From: CAWGYT01 sp963826795
GTDB lineage: Bacteria > Planctomycetota > Planctomycetia > Pirellulales > Pirellulaceae
Assembly: GCA_963826795.1 (NCBI GenBank)
Contig: CAWGYT010000010.1
Span: 186,001-250,000 of the forward strand
DNA length: 64,000 bases
Direction of reading: 5' to 3'
In this document: one piece after another, positions 35,331 to 43,540 of the stretch
How positions within the stretch are numbered: the first letter of the stretch is position 1
Layout of the letters: each line of letters opens with the position of its first letter
Notes under the pieces: generated by a model
Told to the model about the DNA's origin: nothing
Seen by the model: the letters and a program-made list of their open reading frames with translations, nothing else
The model's database searches: none
Made by a program: the position numbers and the translations under genes

Positions 35331-35427
35331 CAACGATACACCAAGACGCGTGTGTCCGGAACCGGCGCACTCAGTCACGTCCTGAGCTTCCAGTCCCCGT
35401 CACGTCGCAAGCTTCCAGCGTGCTTGC

Positions 35428-35799
35428 TCACCGACCGCTCGGAGGTCCACTCCGTGCTTGGGGATCGATCAACTCGTCAAACCCAAGCCAGAGACTGCGA
35501 GCGAAGCGAAAGAACAGGAGCGGAAAAAGCACGACGAAGGCCATGCAGACGGCCAGCGACGAAGTGGACGATAGCGTTCGAGTGAGCACCAACAGAGGAT
35601 AGGCGGCGCTGACGACCAAGGCCGTAAGGCCGTAATTGAAATAAATCGCACCCAGAAAGAAACCGGGCTCACGCTGAAATGACAGGCCGCAGTGCGAGCA
35701 GTGGGCATTCATCTGCACAAAGCCGCGATACAAGCGACCCTCGCCGCAGGCAGGACAGCGCAGCCGGACACTGCGGGAGACCGTTCGAAGTAATCGCAC
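35428..35799 (-). CDS. DUF983 family protein
   Basis: 123 aa from GTG 35799 (AAAGG 7 nt upstream); a TTG at 35877 adds an unlikely Arg/Cys-rich leader. The N-terminus has a zinc-ribbon-like pair CPACGEGRLYRG and CSHCGLSF, then two membrane helices with GAIYFNYGLTALVV. DUF983 proteins are commonly encoded near oxidase and cytochrome biogenesis genes, consistent with the position beside the respiratory block, although this one is convergent to it. Confidence 0.85.
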   Translation of the reverse strand: MRLLRTVSRSVRLRCPACGEGRLYRGFVQMNAHCSHCGLSFQREPGFFLGAIYFNYGLTALVVSAAYPLLVLTRTLSSTSSLAVCMAFVVLFPLLFFRFARSLWLGFDELIDPQARSGPPSGR

Positions 35800-35920
35800 G
35801 AAAATGCCTTTCGATGATCCATTTCCACTGCAAGATGGTCGACCCCAGACAAGACATTGTCTTCGAAGTCTGACCAATCTGCCTGGGTTTGCATTTTAAC
35901 CAGCGAACGATTCATCCAAC

Positions 35921-36112
35921 ATGAGCATTTTGAAAACGTTCGGAAGAGGCATGCAGTGGCTCGGCCTCGCCATTCTCCCTTTGGGAGTGGTCCTTGAGAT
36001 CACCGGTCGACTAGGCCGGCGAGGCGTTGCCGAGCTGCTGTTGATCATGGTATTCGGATTCGCCGTGTTTCACGCCGGGCGATATCTCGAAGGGTATGCA
36101 CAGCAAACCTGA
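35921..36112 (+). CDS. Small membrane protein, function unknown
   Basis: 63 aa with two hydrophobic segments (WLGLAILPLGVVLEI and GVAELLLIMVFGFAVFHAG) and a polar C-terminus. No named domain recognised. The start has no strong ribosome site, but the hydrophobicity pattern and basic loop (GRLGRRG) look like a genuine small membrane protein rather than chance coding. Confidence 0.55.
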   Translation: MSILKTFGRGMQWLGLAILPLGVVLEITGRLGRRGVAELLLIMVFGFAVFHAGRYLEGYAQQT

Positions 36113-36167
36113 GCCTCGACGCGCCTTGTCCGGGGAATGTCGCCTTCGGTTCGAACATTCGGCTCAC

Positions 36168-36758
36168 TCATTCCGCGCTGTTGCTTGAACCGACGTTTGG
36201 CGAAGTGGAATCGATTTCGGCTGCGGCGGCGACCTGGGCCTCGCAGACTTCCTTCAGCTTGGCCAGTCCCTTTTCATAGTCAGGTCCCAACATCCGATCC
36301 ATCAGCAACCCGAAGTAACGCGAAATCGGATTGAATCCCATATCGGTGTCCAGCGTCCAAGTGACGTCGGTTCCCAATTCGCTCGCGGCAAATCGCCACC
36401 CGGCCTTGGCAAGTCCCTGCTGCCCGAAGTCCAGCTCGGTTTCAATTTCTCCCGGGCGATTGGCGACGGCAATCCTCTGGGACCCTTCGCCGACAACTTG
36501 GCCTTTCCACTGCATTGTGGCACCCACACCCTGCTCCGGACCCGAAAAGGTATAAACCGCGTCGGGCTCAGCAGCGAACCAGGGCGACCATTCAGACCAG
36601 GTTGGCAAGTGATTGACGCGATCGAACACCACCTCGGGAGGAACCTTCATCGTCAGCTGTCTTTCGACGTGGACCTGTCGCGGCAGGAACAGCCCGACCA
36701 ACAAGAGCACGACCAGCAGAGAAACGAATCCGAGGAGGACGCGCAGGAGGGTCTTCAT
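36168..36758 (-). CDS. SRPBCC (START/polyketide-cyclase-like) family protein
   Basis: 196 aa from ATG 36758. A single N-terminal helix (LLRVLLGFVSLLVVLLLVGLFLP) is followed by a lipid-binding SRPBCC fold: VPPEVVFDRVNHLPTWSEWSPW, YTFSGPEQGVGATMQWKG and the C-terminal helix YEKGLAKLKEVCEAQ. This group is often annotated as polyketide cyclase/dehydrase, but no catalytic role can be assigned. The upstream part of the open frame to 36827 overlaps the apgM 3' end and is not needed. Confidence 0.82.
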   Translation of the reverse strand: MKTLLRVLLGFVSLLVVLLLVGLFLPRQVHVERQLTMKVPPEVVFDRVNHLPTWSEWSPWFAAEPDAVYTFSGPEQGVGATMQWKGQVVGEGSQRIAVANRPGEIETELDFGQQGLAKAGWRFAASELGTDVTWTLDTDMGFNPISRYFGLLMDRMLGPDYEKGLAKLKEVCEAQVAAAAEIDSTSPNVGSSNSAE

Positions 36759-36783
36759 TTTCCGCACCCTTTCGTCTGAAGGT

Positions 36784-37988
36784 TCAGGCCCCAAATTTCC
36801 CGAGCCGTCCGGCATTTGCGAGCGCAAGCGTCATGAGGTGTTTCGCTTGAAAATGCCCCAAGCCCCCGCTGATGCACTCGCGCTCACCAAAGGCCTGCTT
36901 GCCATCCGGCCGGCAACGATCCGACACCAGCAGCGTCGGCACGGGGTGCCAACTATGGCTCTTGAGAAAGCTGGGCGTGCTATGGTCGCCGGTCACAAGG
37001 AGGACGTCGGGCTTGAGGTCCGTTACGCGTGGAATGACCGAGTCAAACTCTTCCGTGCGTTTCACCTTGGCTTCAAAGTCTCCATCCTCGCCTGTGCTGT
37101 CGGTGTACTTGAAATGGAGGAAAAAGAAATCAAATTCCTTCCAGTGCTTCTCCAGCAGTTCCACTTCCTGCTCCAGCGTCTGCGCCGCGCCGACCACTTG
37201 CATTCCAACCAGGCTGGCGAGTCCCTTGTACATCGGATAAACCGCGATCGCGGCCGCGCGCAGTCCGTAGACTTCTTCATAGGTAGGCAAATTGGGACGG
37301 GCGGCGAACCCTCGCATGGTCAGACCATTCGCCTGCTTCTCGTTGGCCAACATCTGGGTGGCCTGTGCGACGAAGTCCTCGGCCAAGGCCGCCGTCTTCT
37401 GGCTGTTCGCGTCATGGGCCTGCGGCTTGAGGGGAGGCACGCCCGTTGCCTGGGGATCCGTGTCGGCCACGTTACCACCGAGCCCGACTCCACGAAACAC
37501 GACGACGAAACGATGTTCCTTGACGGGCTCGACCAACACTTCGGCACCGTCCAGTCGAATTTCATTCAGGCGCCGTGCCAGCGGAGCGCTTTGATCGGTC
37601 GCGATCCTCCCAGCCCGGCGGTCGACGATCTGTCCCTGTGAATTCAACGTGCAGAAATTGCACCGCACCGCCACGTCACCGGGCCGCAATTCGATGCCGA
37701 TTCCGGTTGCCTCGAGCGCCCGCGCCCGATGAGATACTGCAGTGGATCGTAGCCGAACAACCCCAAATGTCCGGGGCCGCTGCCGGGGCTGATTCCCGGC
37801 AGCACCGGGATCGAAGCCCCTTGAACTCCCCGTTTGGCCAGTTCGTCCAGGTTGGGGGTCTTTGCGGTCTCTAATTCGGTCAAGCCGTGGGCGGTCTGCG
37901 GCAGTCCGCCCAAGCCGTCCGCAACCAACATCACGATCTTCGTGCTGTTTTTCACATGGAGCGAACGTGTCAGATCATGAATATCCAT
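36784..37988 (-). CDS. apgM: 2,3-bisphosphoglycerate-independent phosphoglycerate mutase (archaeal type), one frameshift
   Basis: Glycolytic mutase of the alkaline phosphatase superfamily (~400 aa when joined). The N-terminal frame from ATG 37988 gives KIVMLVADGLGGLPQ, TPNLDELAKRG and SGPGHLGLFGYDPLQYLIGRG. The second frame continues ALEATGIGIELRPGDVAVRCNF and runs to 36784 with FFFLHFKYTDSTGEDGDFE and LLVTGDHSTPS (metal-ligand Asp/His). The break is a missing base in the C run at 37719-37721 (a G run in the gene sense). All conserved residues are kept, so a sequence error is likely. It neighbours pgi, another sugar-phosphate isomerase-type gene, on the opposite strand. Confidence 0.88.
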
Positions 37989-38273
37989 GTGGCCCGGTCC
38001 TTCCAAACTTGTCGACGCCCAGGACGACACTGCCCAACGATTACGCACTCGTGGCAGCGTCGCCAAAACGAAATGGAACACAAGTGCCTAGTGGATACGA
38101 AAAGGGCGGTCCCAGCAAGATGCCAAAGAGGTCGTCATGCGGCATTCTGAGGGCGATGATCGCGTCTGTTCAACCAAAGTCCGGCGCGTTATCCTCGGCG
38201 CGATGTCGCGAGGCGTTCGCGTCGTGAGCATTTCTGCAGGGCATGCGAACTCGATCCGGCGGGCAGTCTTTTC

Positions 38274-39702
38274 ATGGCAACTCCCCCAATTTCTCCGCTT
38301 CGGTACGACAGCTCGAACGTCTTCTTGGCGCACGGCGGGCTGACGCCTGCGGAAGTGGAAGCTCTTGCCGCGACGCTGGAGGCCAAGCGAGACGAAATCT
38401 TCAACGAAGACCTGCCGGCCTTTGCCGAGGGGCGCGACTTGCCGGGCAAGAATCCCTTGGACACGGGTTTTGTGACACTCCCCCAACGCATTCTGGCGGA
38501 ATACGAGCAACAACGTCAGCAAAGCGAGCTGGGCAGAATTCTGGCGACGGCCAAGCGTTTGAGCGATTCCGTGGATCGTATCGTCGTGCTCGGAATCGGA
38601 GGGTCGTACATGGGGGCGCGAGCCCTGATGGACGCGTGTTGCCACCCGTACCACAACGAATTGGACCGGGGGCGGCGTGGCGGACGTCCGCGAATTTACT
38701 TCGAGGGTAACAACGTCGACAACGATGCGGTTCGGGGCTTATTGGACCTGCTTCCCGAAAAGGCTGGCAAGGCCCCGCAGGACCGATGGGGAATCGTGGT
38801 GATCAGCAAGAGCGGAGGGACGCTGGAAACGGCCGCCGCATTTCGAATTTTCCTCGACGCGTTGAATACGGCGGAGGCCGACGATTCGGGCGCCGTCCCG
38901 AAACTCGTCGTCCCCGTCACAGGGACCAGCGGCAAGCTCTTCGACTTGGCACAGTCCTTGGGCTGCCAGGATGTTTTTCGCGTGCCCGAGGGGGTCGGCG
39001 GTCGCTTTTCCGTGCTGTCCGCCGTCGGGCTTCTGCCAGCGGCGATCCTGGGCCTGGACGTCGTGCAGTTGCTGCGCAGGCGCCGTCGCGATGACGGAAC
39101 ACTTCCGAACCGCTCCGGCCGCTCACAACTTGATCTTGCAGTACACCGCGGTCAGCCATTTGCTGGAACGTTCGCGGGGTGCTCAGATCCGTGTGCTGCA
39201 GGTCTGGAGCAAGACGCTCGAGAGCCTGGGCCTGTGGTACGATCAGCTGTTGGCCGAGAGCCTCGGCAAGACGCCTGACACGGGGGCGACGCCACTTACC
39301 GTCGTGAACACGCGCAACCTGCACTCTCGCGCCCAACAGCATCAGGAAGGCCGACGTGACAAGGCCTATACGAATCTCATCGTGGATCGATGGCGAAATG
39401 ATCCCGTCGGGATTCAGTTGAGTGAGCTGAATCAGGACGGCTTGAATCAGCTCGAGGGCAAGTCGCTCGTCGACGTCATGAACGCAGCGATCGCGGGGAC
39501 CAACAAGGCCTATAACGACGACAACCGTCCCACCGCCGATTTGCGTCTGCCGTGCGTCGATGAAGCAAACCTGGGCCAATTCCTGCAAATGATGATGCTC
39601 GCCACGGTGGTCGAAGGTCGTCTGCTGGGCATCAATCCGTACGGTCAACCGGGCGTCGAAGCTTACAAAATTAATATGAAGAACGAGCTCGGTATGGTCT
39701 GA
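38274..39702 (+). CDS. pgi: Glucose-6-phosphate isomerase, one frameshift
   Basis: Interconverts glucose 6-phosphate and fructose 6-phosphate. The first frame has VVLGIGGSYMGARALMDA, VVISKSGGTLETAAAFRIF and the family signature VGGRFSVLSAVGLLPAAI. An extra base near 39074-39076 breaks it within QLL/AGAVAM; the second frame resumes AGAVAMTEHFRTAPAAHNLIL and ends LATVVEGRLLGINPYGQPGVE. Joined length is ~475 aa, normal for the family. No residues are lost apart from the shift point, so sequence error is the simplest reading. Confidence 0.92.
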
Positions 39703-39757
39703 GCCGGCGTCCCGCCCGGGGCGTCGCTTGTTCCATCGAATACAAGGATCGAAGTCG

Positions 39758-40445
39758 ATGAGTGTTGAAGTGAAGTGGCTCGGGCACGGTAGTTGGCTGC
39801 TCACAACAAAGGACCACAAGATCCTTCTGGATCCATTTCTCGATCAGTCTCCGACGGCACCCTGCAAGGCGGCCGAGTTGCAAGCGGACTTTATTCTCGT
39901 ATCGCACGGCCACTTCGATCATGTCGCGGACGTCGCTTCGATCGCCAATCGCTGCGCGGCCACCGTGGTCGGAGTCTTCGAGATCGCCGAGTGGTTTCGG
40001 ACCTCGCAGGGTGTCGAAAACACGCTCGGGATGAACGTGGGCGGCGGTGTGCAGTTGCCGTTTGGCCACGTGAAGGCAACCCCCGCTTGGCACAGCTCAC
40101 AGCTTCCCGATGGCAGTTACGGTGGGACCCCGATTGGCTATGTCGTGAGCTTGCCCGATTGCCGGATCTACTTTGCGTGCGATACGGGACTGTTCGACGA
40201 GATGGTGCGCATTTGGTAAGCAGGGCATTGACTTGGCCGTGGTTCCGATCGGCGATCTGTTCACGATGGGACCCGATGATTCGATCGAGGCAATTCGAAT
40301 GATTGAGCCCCGACGCGTGCTCCCAGCTCATTACAACACATGGCCGCCGATCGAACAGGACGCAATCGCCTGGGCCAAGCGTGTTGAACTTGAGACCAAG
40401 GCGGAACCTTGCGTACTTCGCCCTGGTGAGGCGCTGACGCTCTGA
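39758..40445 (+). CDS. UPF0173-type metal-dependent hydrolase (MBL fold), one frameshift
   Basis: Metallo-beta-lactamase-fold hydrolase of ~228 aa (UPF0173/YtkL-like). The first frame from ATG 39758 has VEVKWLGHGSWLL, ILLDPFL, LVSHGHFDHVADV (HxHxDH zinc motif), AWHSS and IYFACDTGLFDEM. It stops at TAA after RIW because of an extra T in TTT at 40212-40214. The next frame resumes GKQGIDLAVVPIGDLFTMGP and ends MIEPRRVLPAHYNTW, conserved in the family. The substrate is unknown. Confidence 0.88.
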
Positions 40446-40531
40446 GGCGCAGACGCTCTGAGGCGCTGACGGCGCGGTCACGCCAGCCGATGGTCGATCA
40501 CTTAACCACCACTTAACCACCACTTAACCAC
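40429..40531. repeat. Two short tandem repeats in a convergent intergenic gap
   Basis: A 16-bp unit (AGGCGCTGACGCTCTG) repeats ~2.7 times at 40429-40471, starting inside the hydrolase's last codons. An exact 11-bp unit (CACTTAACCAC) repeats three times at 40499-40531, overlapping the stop of the leftward gene. Both are direct repeats with no dyad. Confidence 0.85.
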
Positions 40532-40910
40532 CGTTCGACGGCGAGTCGCTTGAATCCACGTCGCCAGGCGGCGCCTCGCGCGGTTTTTTTTTCGGCGGGC
40601 TCAAACCCACTTGAATCGCATCGCCTTGGATCCGGACCGGGAAGTGATCGATCTTGATTCGCGGGTTGTCACACCACGTCCCATCACTGATTCGAAACCG
40701 CCAAGCGTGCCAAGGACAGCTGACCACGCCTTCTTCGACGTACCCCTCGGCCAGAGATGCTCCCATATGCGGGCAGAGATCGTCGATGGCGTGGTACACT
40801 CCGCCGTCGTTAAAGATCGCGACGATACGGCCCTGGACGGGGAAGGCCCGGCCGGTTCCCTCGGGAATCGAGCCGAGTTGGGCCACGGTTACGTAGGTCA
40901 GTTCACTCAT
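40524..40910 (-). CDS. Rieske [2Fe-2S] ferredoxin-type protein
   Basis: 128 aa, soluble. Cluster motifs are CPHMGASL and CPWHAWRF, the CxH..CxxH pattern of Rieske ferredoxins and NirD-like proteins, with no membrane anchor. It likely shuttles electrons to an unknown oxygenase or reductase not in the window. I start at ATG 40910 (GTG 40913 also possible). The C-terminus is a Lys/Pro/Asp/Ser tail that reads into an 11-bp tandem repeat at the stop. Confidence 0.88.
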   Translation of the reverse strand: MSELTYVTVAQLGSIPEGTGRAFPVQGRIVAIFNDGGVYHAIDDLCPHMGASLAEGYVEEGVVSCPWHAWRFRISDGTWCDNPRIKIDHFPVRIQGDAIQVGLSPPKKKPREAPPGDVDSSDSPSNGG

Positions 40911-41167
40911 CACTCGAATTCTGTCTCACTCACGGACTCGACCCGGCCCGCGTCAGAGTGCCGCGGGGCAACTTGATTTTAGCCGACGAATGGCGATTTG
41001 GGCAGAGCAGGGGAGGGGAGGGCGATCTACCCTGGGAAGCGTCGGCGAATCTTGCGATAATCGCGCAGCGGTTCGGTGCCGCGTTCACGTTTGAATTGAG
41101 GCGGCAGCGCGCCGCCTGCTGGCCCCAGAGAACGACGCCACGAAAGTCGAACGAAAAGGCAGCCAAG

Positions 41168-43000
41168 ATGTTGAACACACGTCTGAAGGATCAGGTTGTC
41201 CGGCAGATCCTGCCCAAGGTCAAACAGCCGGCGCAGTATGTCGGGGGCGAGCTGAATCAGATCCGCAAGGATCACGGGCGAGTCGCGGGCAAGCTTTGCC
41301 TGGCCTTTCCGGACACCTATGCGCTGGGCATGAGCCATCACGGCCTGCAAGTCCTCTACAGCCTGATGAATCGCCGTCCGGCCTGGGCTTGCGAGCGGGT
41401 CTTCACGCCGTGGGACGACATGGAGCGGGAACTCCGCGCACACGGCCTTCCGCTTTACTCCTTGGAAACCTTCACGCCGCTGTCCAAGTTTGACGTCGTG
41501 GGCTTTTCGCTGCAGTACGAAGTGGCGGCCACGAACGTCCTGACCATGCTTGACTTGGGCGGCATCCCGCTGCATGCCAACCAACGGTCACTCAGCGATC
41601 CGCTGGTCATCGCCGGTGGCCCGTGTACCCAGAACCCGGAGCCAATGGCAGCCTTTATCGATCTGTTCGTCACGGGGGACGGTGAACCCAGCCTACCGCA
41701 AGTCTGCGATTTGTGGTTACAGCTGCGCTGCCAGCAGGCGGCGACGGACGGACTGGCCGAGGGATCTGCCGGGCGTCGCCAGCGAGACGACGTGCTCGCC
41801 GAGCTCGCGCAGCGGCTGGACTTCTGCTATGTCCCTCGCTTCTACCAGCCGGAGTACCACGCAGGCCGCCAAGTCGGACTCAACCGGACTCGACCCGACG
41901 TGCCGGAATTCATCGCCCCGTCGGTGATTTCGGACCTGGAGTCGATCCCGCTTCCAACGGCCCCCCTGGTTCCTCACGTGGAATGTGTGCATGACCGGAT
42001 TGCGATTGAGATCATGCGTGGCTGCCCGTGGCAATGCCGATTTTGCCAAAGCACCGTGATCAAACGCCCGCTCCGCTTCCGCTCGGTCGAGACCATCGTT
42101 CAGGCCGCCCTCGAGAGCTATCAGAATACGGGATTCAACGAGGTTTCGATCCTTTCGCTTTCCAGCAGCGACTATCCACATTTCGAGGAGCTCGTCCTGC
42201 GTCTGAAGGAAGTCTTCGCGCCGCTGGGCATCAACCTTTCAGTACCCAGCCTGCGCGTCAACGAACAACTGCGGTCGATCGCGGAATTAATCGGCAACCG
42301 TCGTCGATCGAGCCTGACGCTGGCCCCGGAAGTCGCTCGAGATGACATGCGCGAACAAATTCGCAAGAAGATTAAGAACGAGGACCTGTATGAGGGGTGT
42401 CGCGAGGCCTTCCGGCGGAACTTCGAAAGCGTCAAGCTGTACTTTATGTGCGGCTTGCCTGGCGAGCGGACCGTGGATTTGGACGGCATCATCGAGATGG
42501 CAGAGACGATCGCTCGAATTGGCAAGGAGGAACGAGGCCGGTATGCCAAAGTGACGGCCAGCGTCTCGAACTTCGTTCCCAAGGCACATACGCCTTATCA
42601 GTGGAATGCCATGCAGTCGCGTGAGTACTTTCATACGGCACATCGTTATCTGAAGCACAGGTGCTCGCTGCGAAGCGTCCAGGTCAAGTGCCACGATGTC
42701 GAGACCAGCCTGTTGGAAGGAGTCCTCAGCCGGGGTGATCGGCGGGTCGGCGACGCGATCGAGTTGGCGTGGCGGCGCGGAGCCCGTCTGGACAGCTGGC
42801 AAGAGCATCTGGACGCCGACCGTTGGTGGCAGGCCTTCCGCGACGCAGGGATCGACATCGATGCGGTGCTCCACCACCCCTATCAATTGACGGATCGTTT
42901 GCCTTGGGACCACGTGAACGTCAAATACGGCCGCGGTTATCTCGAAAAGGAACAGGTCCGCGCCGAAATTCAATTGCGATCGATGTCCACTCTGAAGTAG
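41168..43000 (+). CDS. B12-binding radical SAM protein, TIGR03960 family
   Basis: 610 aa from ATG 41168 (AAAGG 8 nt upstream); the frame is open from 40958 without conserved sequence. An N-terminal B12-binding-like region (LCLAFPDTYALGMSHHGLQVLY, GFSLQYEVAATNVLTMLDL, VIAGGPCTQNPEP) precedes the radical SAM core with CxxxCxxC at Cys286/290/293 (RGCPWQCRFCQS), then SLRVNEQLRSIAELI and LTLAPEVARDDMREQIRKKI. The family is widespread and its reaction unassigned; members with a fused TIGR03936 half exist, but this one lacks it. Confidence 0.93.
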   Translation: MLNTRLKDQVVRQILPKVKQPAQYVGGELNQIRKDHGRVAGKLCLAFPDTYALGMSHHGLQVLYSLMNRRPAWACERVFTPWDDMERELRAHGLPLYSLETFTPLSKFDVVGFSLQYEVAATNVLTMLDLGGIPLHANQRSLSDPLVIAGGPCTQNPEPMAAFIDLFVTGDGEPSLPQVCDLWLQLRCQQAATDGLAEGSAGRRQRDDVLAELAQRLDFCYVPRFYQPEYHAGRQVGLNRTRPDVPEFIAPSVISDLESIPLPTAPLVPHVECVHDRIAIEIMRGCPWQCRFCQSTVIKRPLRFRSVETIVQAALESYQNTGFNEVSILSLSSSDYPHFEELVLRLKEVFAPLGINLSVPSLRVNEQLRSIAELIGNRRRSSLTLAPEVARDDMREQIRKKIKNEDLYEGCREAFRRNFESVKLYFMCGLPGERTVDLDGIIEMAETIARIGKEERGRYAKVTASVSNFVPKAHTPYQWNAMQSREYFHTAHRYLKHRCSLRSVQVKCHDVETSLLEGVLSRGDRRVGDAIELAWRRGARLDSWQEHLDADRWWQAFRDAGIDIDAVLHHPYQLTDRLPWDHVNVKYGRGYLEKEQVRAEIQLRSMSTLK

Positions 43001-43057
43001 ATCACGTCCGAGCTCCAATCCAGCTTTTCAAACCATCCTCCGCCACGACGCTATCCC

Positions 43058-43396
43058 ATGAAATCCGAGCCCGAAGCCGTATCAACTTCCCGACAAGTCA
43101 CGTTGTCCGAATTTCAACAGCTGATCCGCGAGATGTACTTTGCGAAGGATCAGGCTCGCGGCGTGGAAGGCACGTTCATGTGGCTGATGGAAGAAATCGG
43201 CGAGCTTGCCGCGGCGCTGCGGGAGGGAAACCATGCGAACTGCGTCGAGGAATTTGCCGATGTGCTGGCTTGGCTCACGACGATCGCGAACGTCGCCGGC
43301 GTCGACTTGACTTCGGCCGTCGTTCAGAAATACGGCTCTGGCTGCCCAGGCTGTGACCAGTTCGTTTGTGTCTGCCCCGACGAGGGAAAGCCTTGA
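43058..43396 (+). CDS. MazG-like nucleotide pyrophosphohydrolase with Cys-rich tail
   Basis: 112 aa. An all-alpha MazG fold is recognised by LSEFQQLIREMYFAKDQ, WLMEEIGELAAALREG and CVEEFADVLAWLTTIAN, which hold the ExxE and ExxD Mg-binding residues. It would hydrolyse a nucleoside triphosphate to NMP and PPi. The C-terminus GCPGCDQFVCVCPDEG has four Cys and may bind zinc; this tail is not part of the minimal MazG domain. It lies 57 nt after the radical SAM gene on the same strand. Confidence 0.88.
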   Translation: MKSEPEAVSTSRQVTLSEFQQLIREMYFAKDQARGVEGTFMWLMEEIGELAAALREGNHANCVEEFADVLAWLTTIANVAGVDLTSAVVQKYGSGCPGCDQFVCVCPDEGKP

Positions 43397-43540
43397 CTGT
43401 TCAACCTTCCAACGGACTCCCCGCGCGTCCAGGATCCGTACGTCATCCGCGGAAAACCGACGTCACGATGCTCACGAAAGAGACGCGAGTGCGCAACATC
43501 GGCCCCCTGGCACCCTGCGTTTACAAGAAGCGAATTTGAC

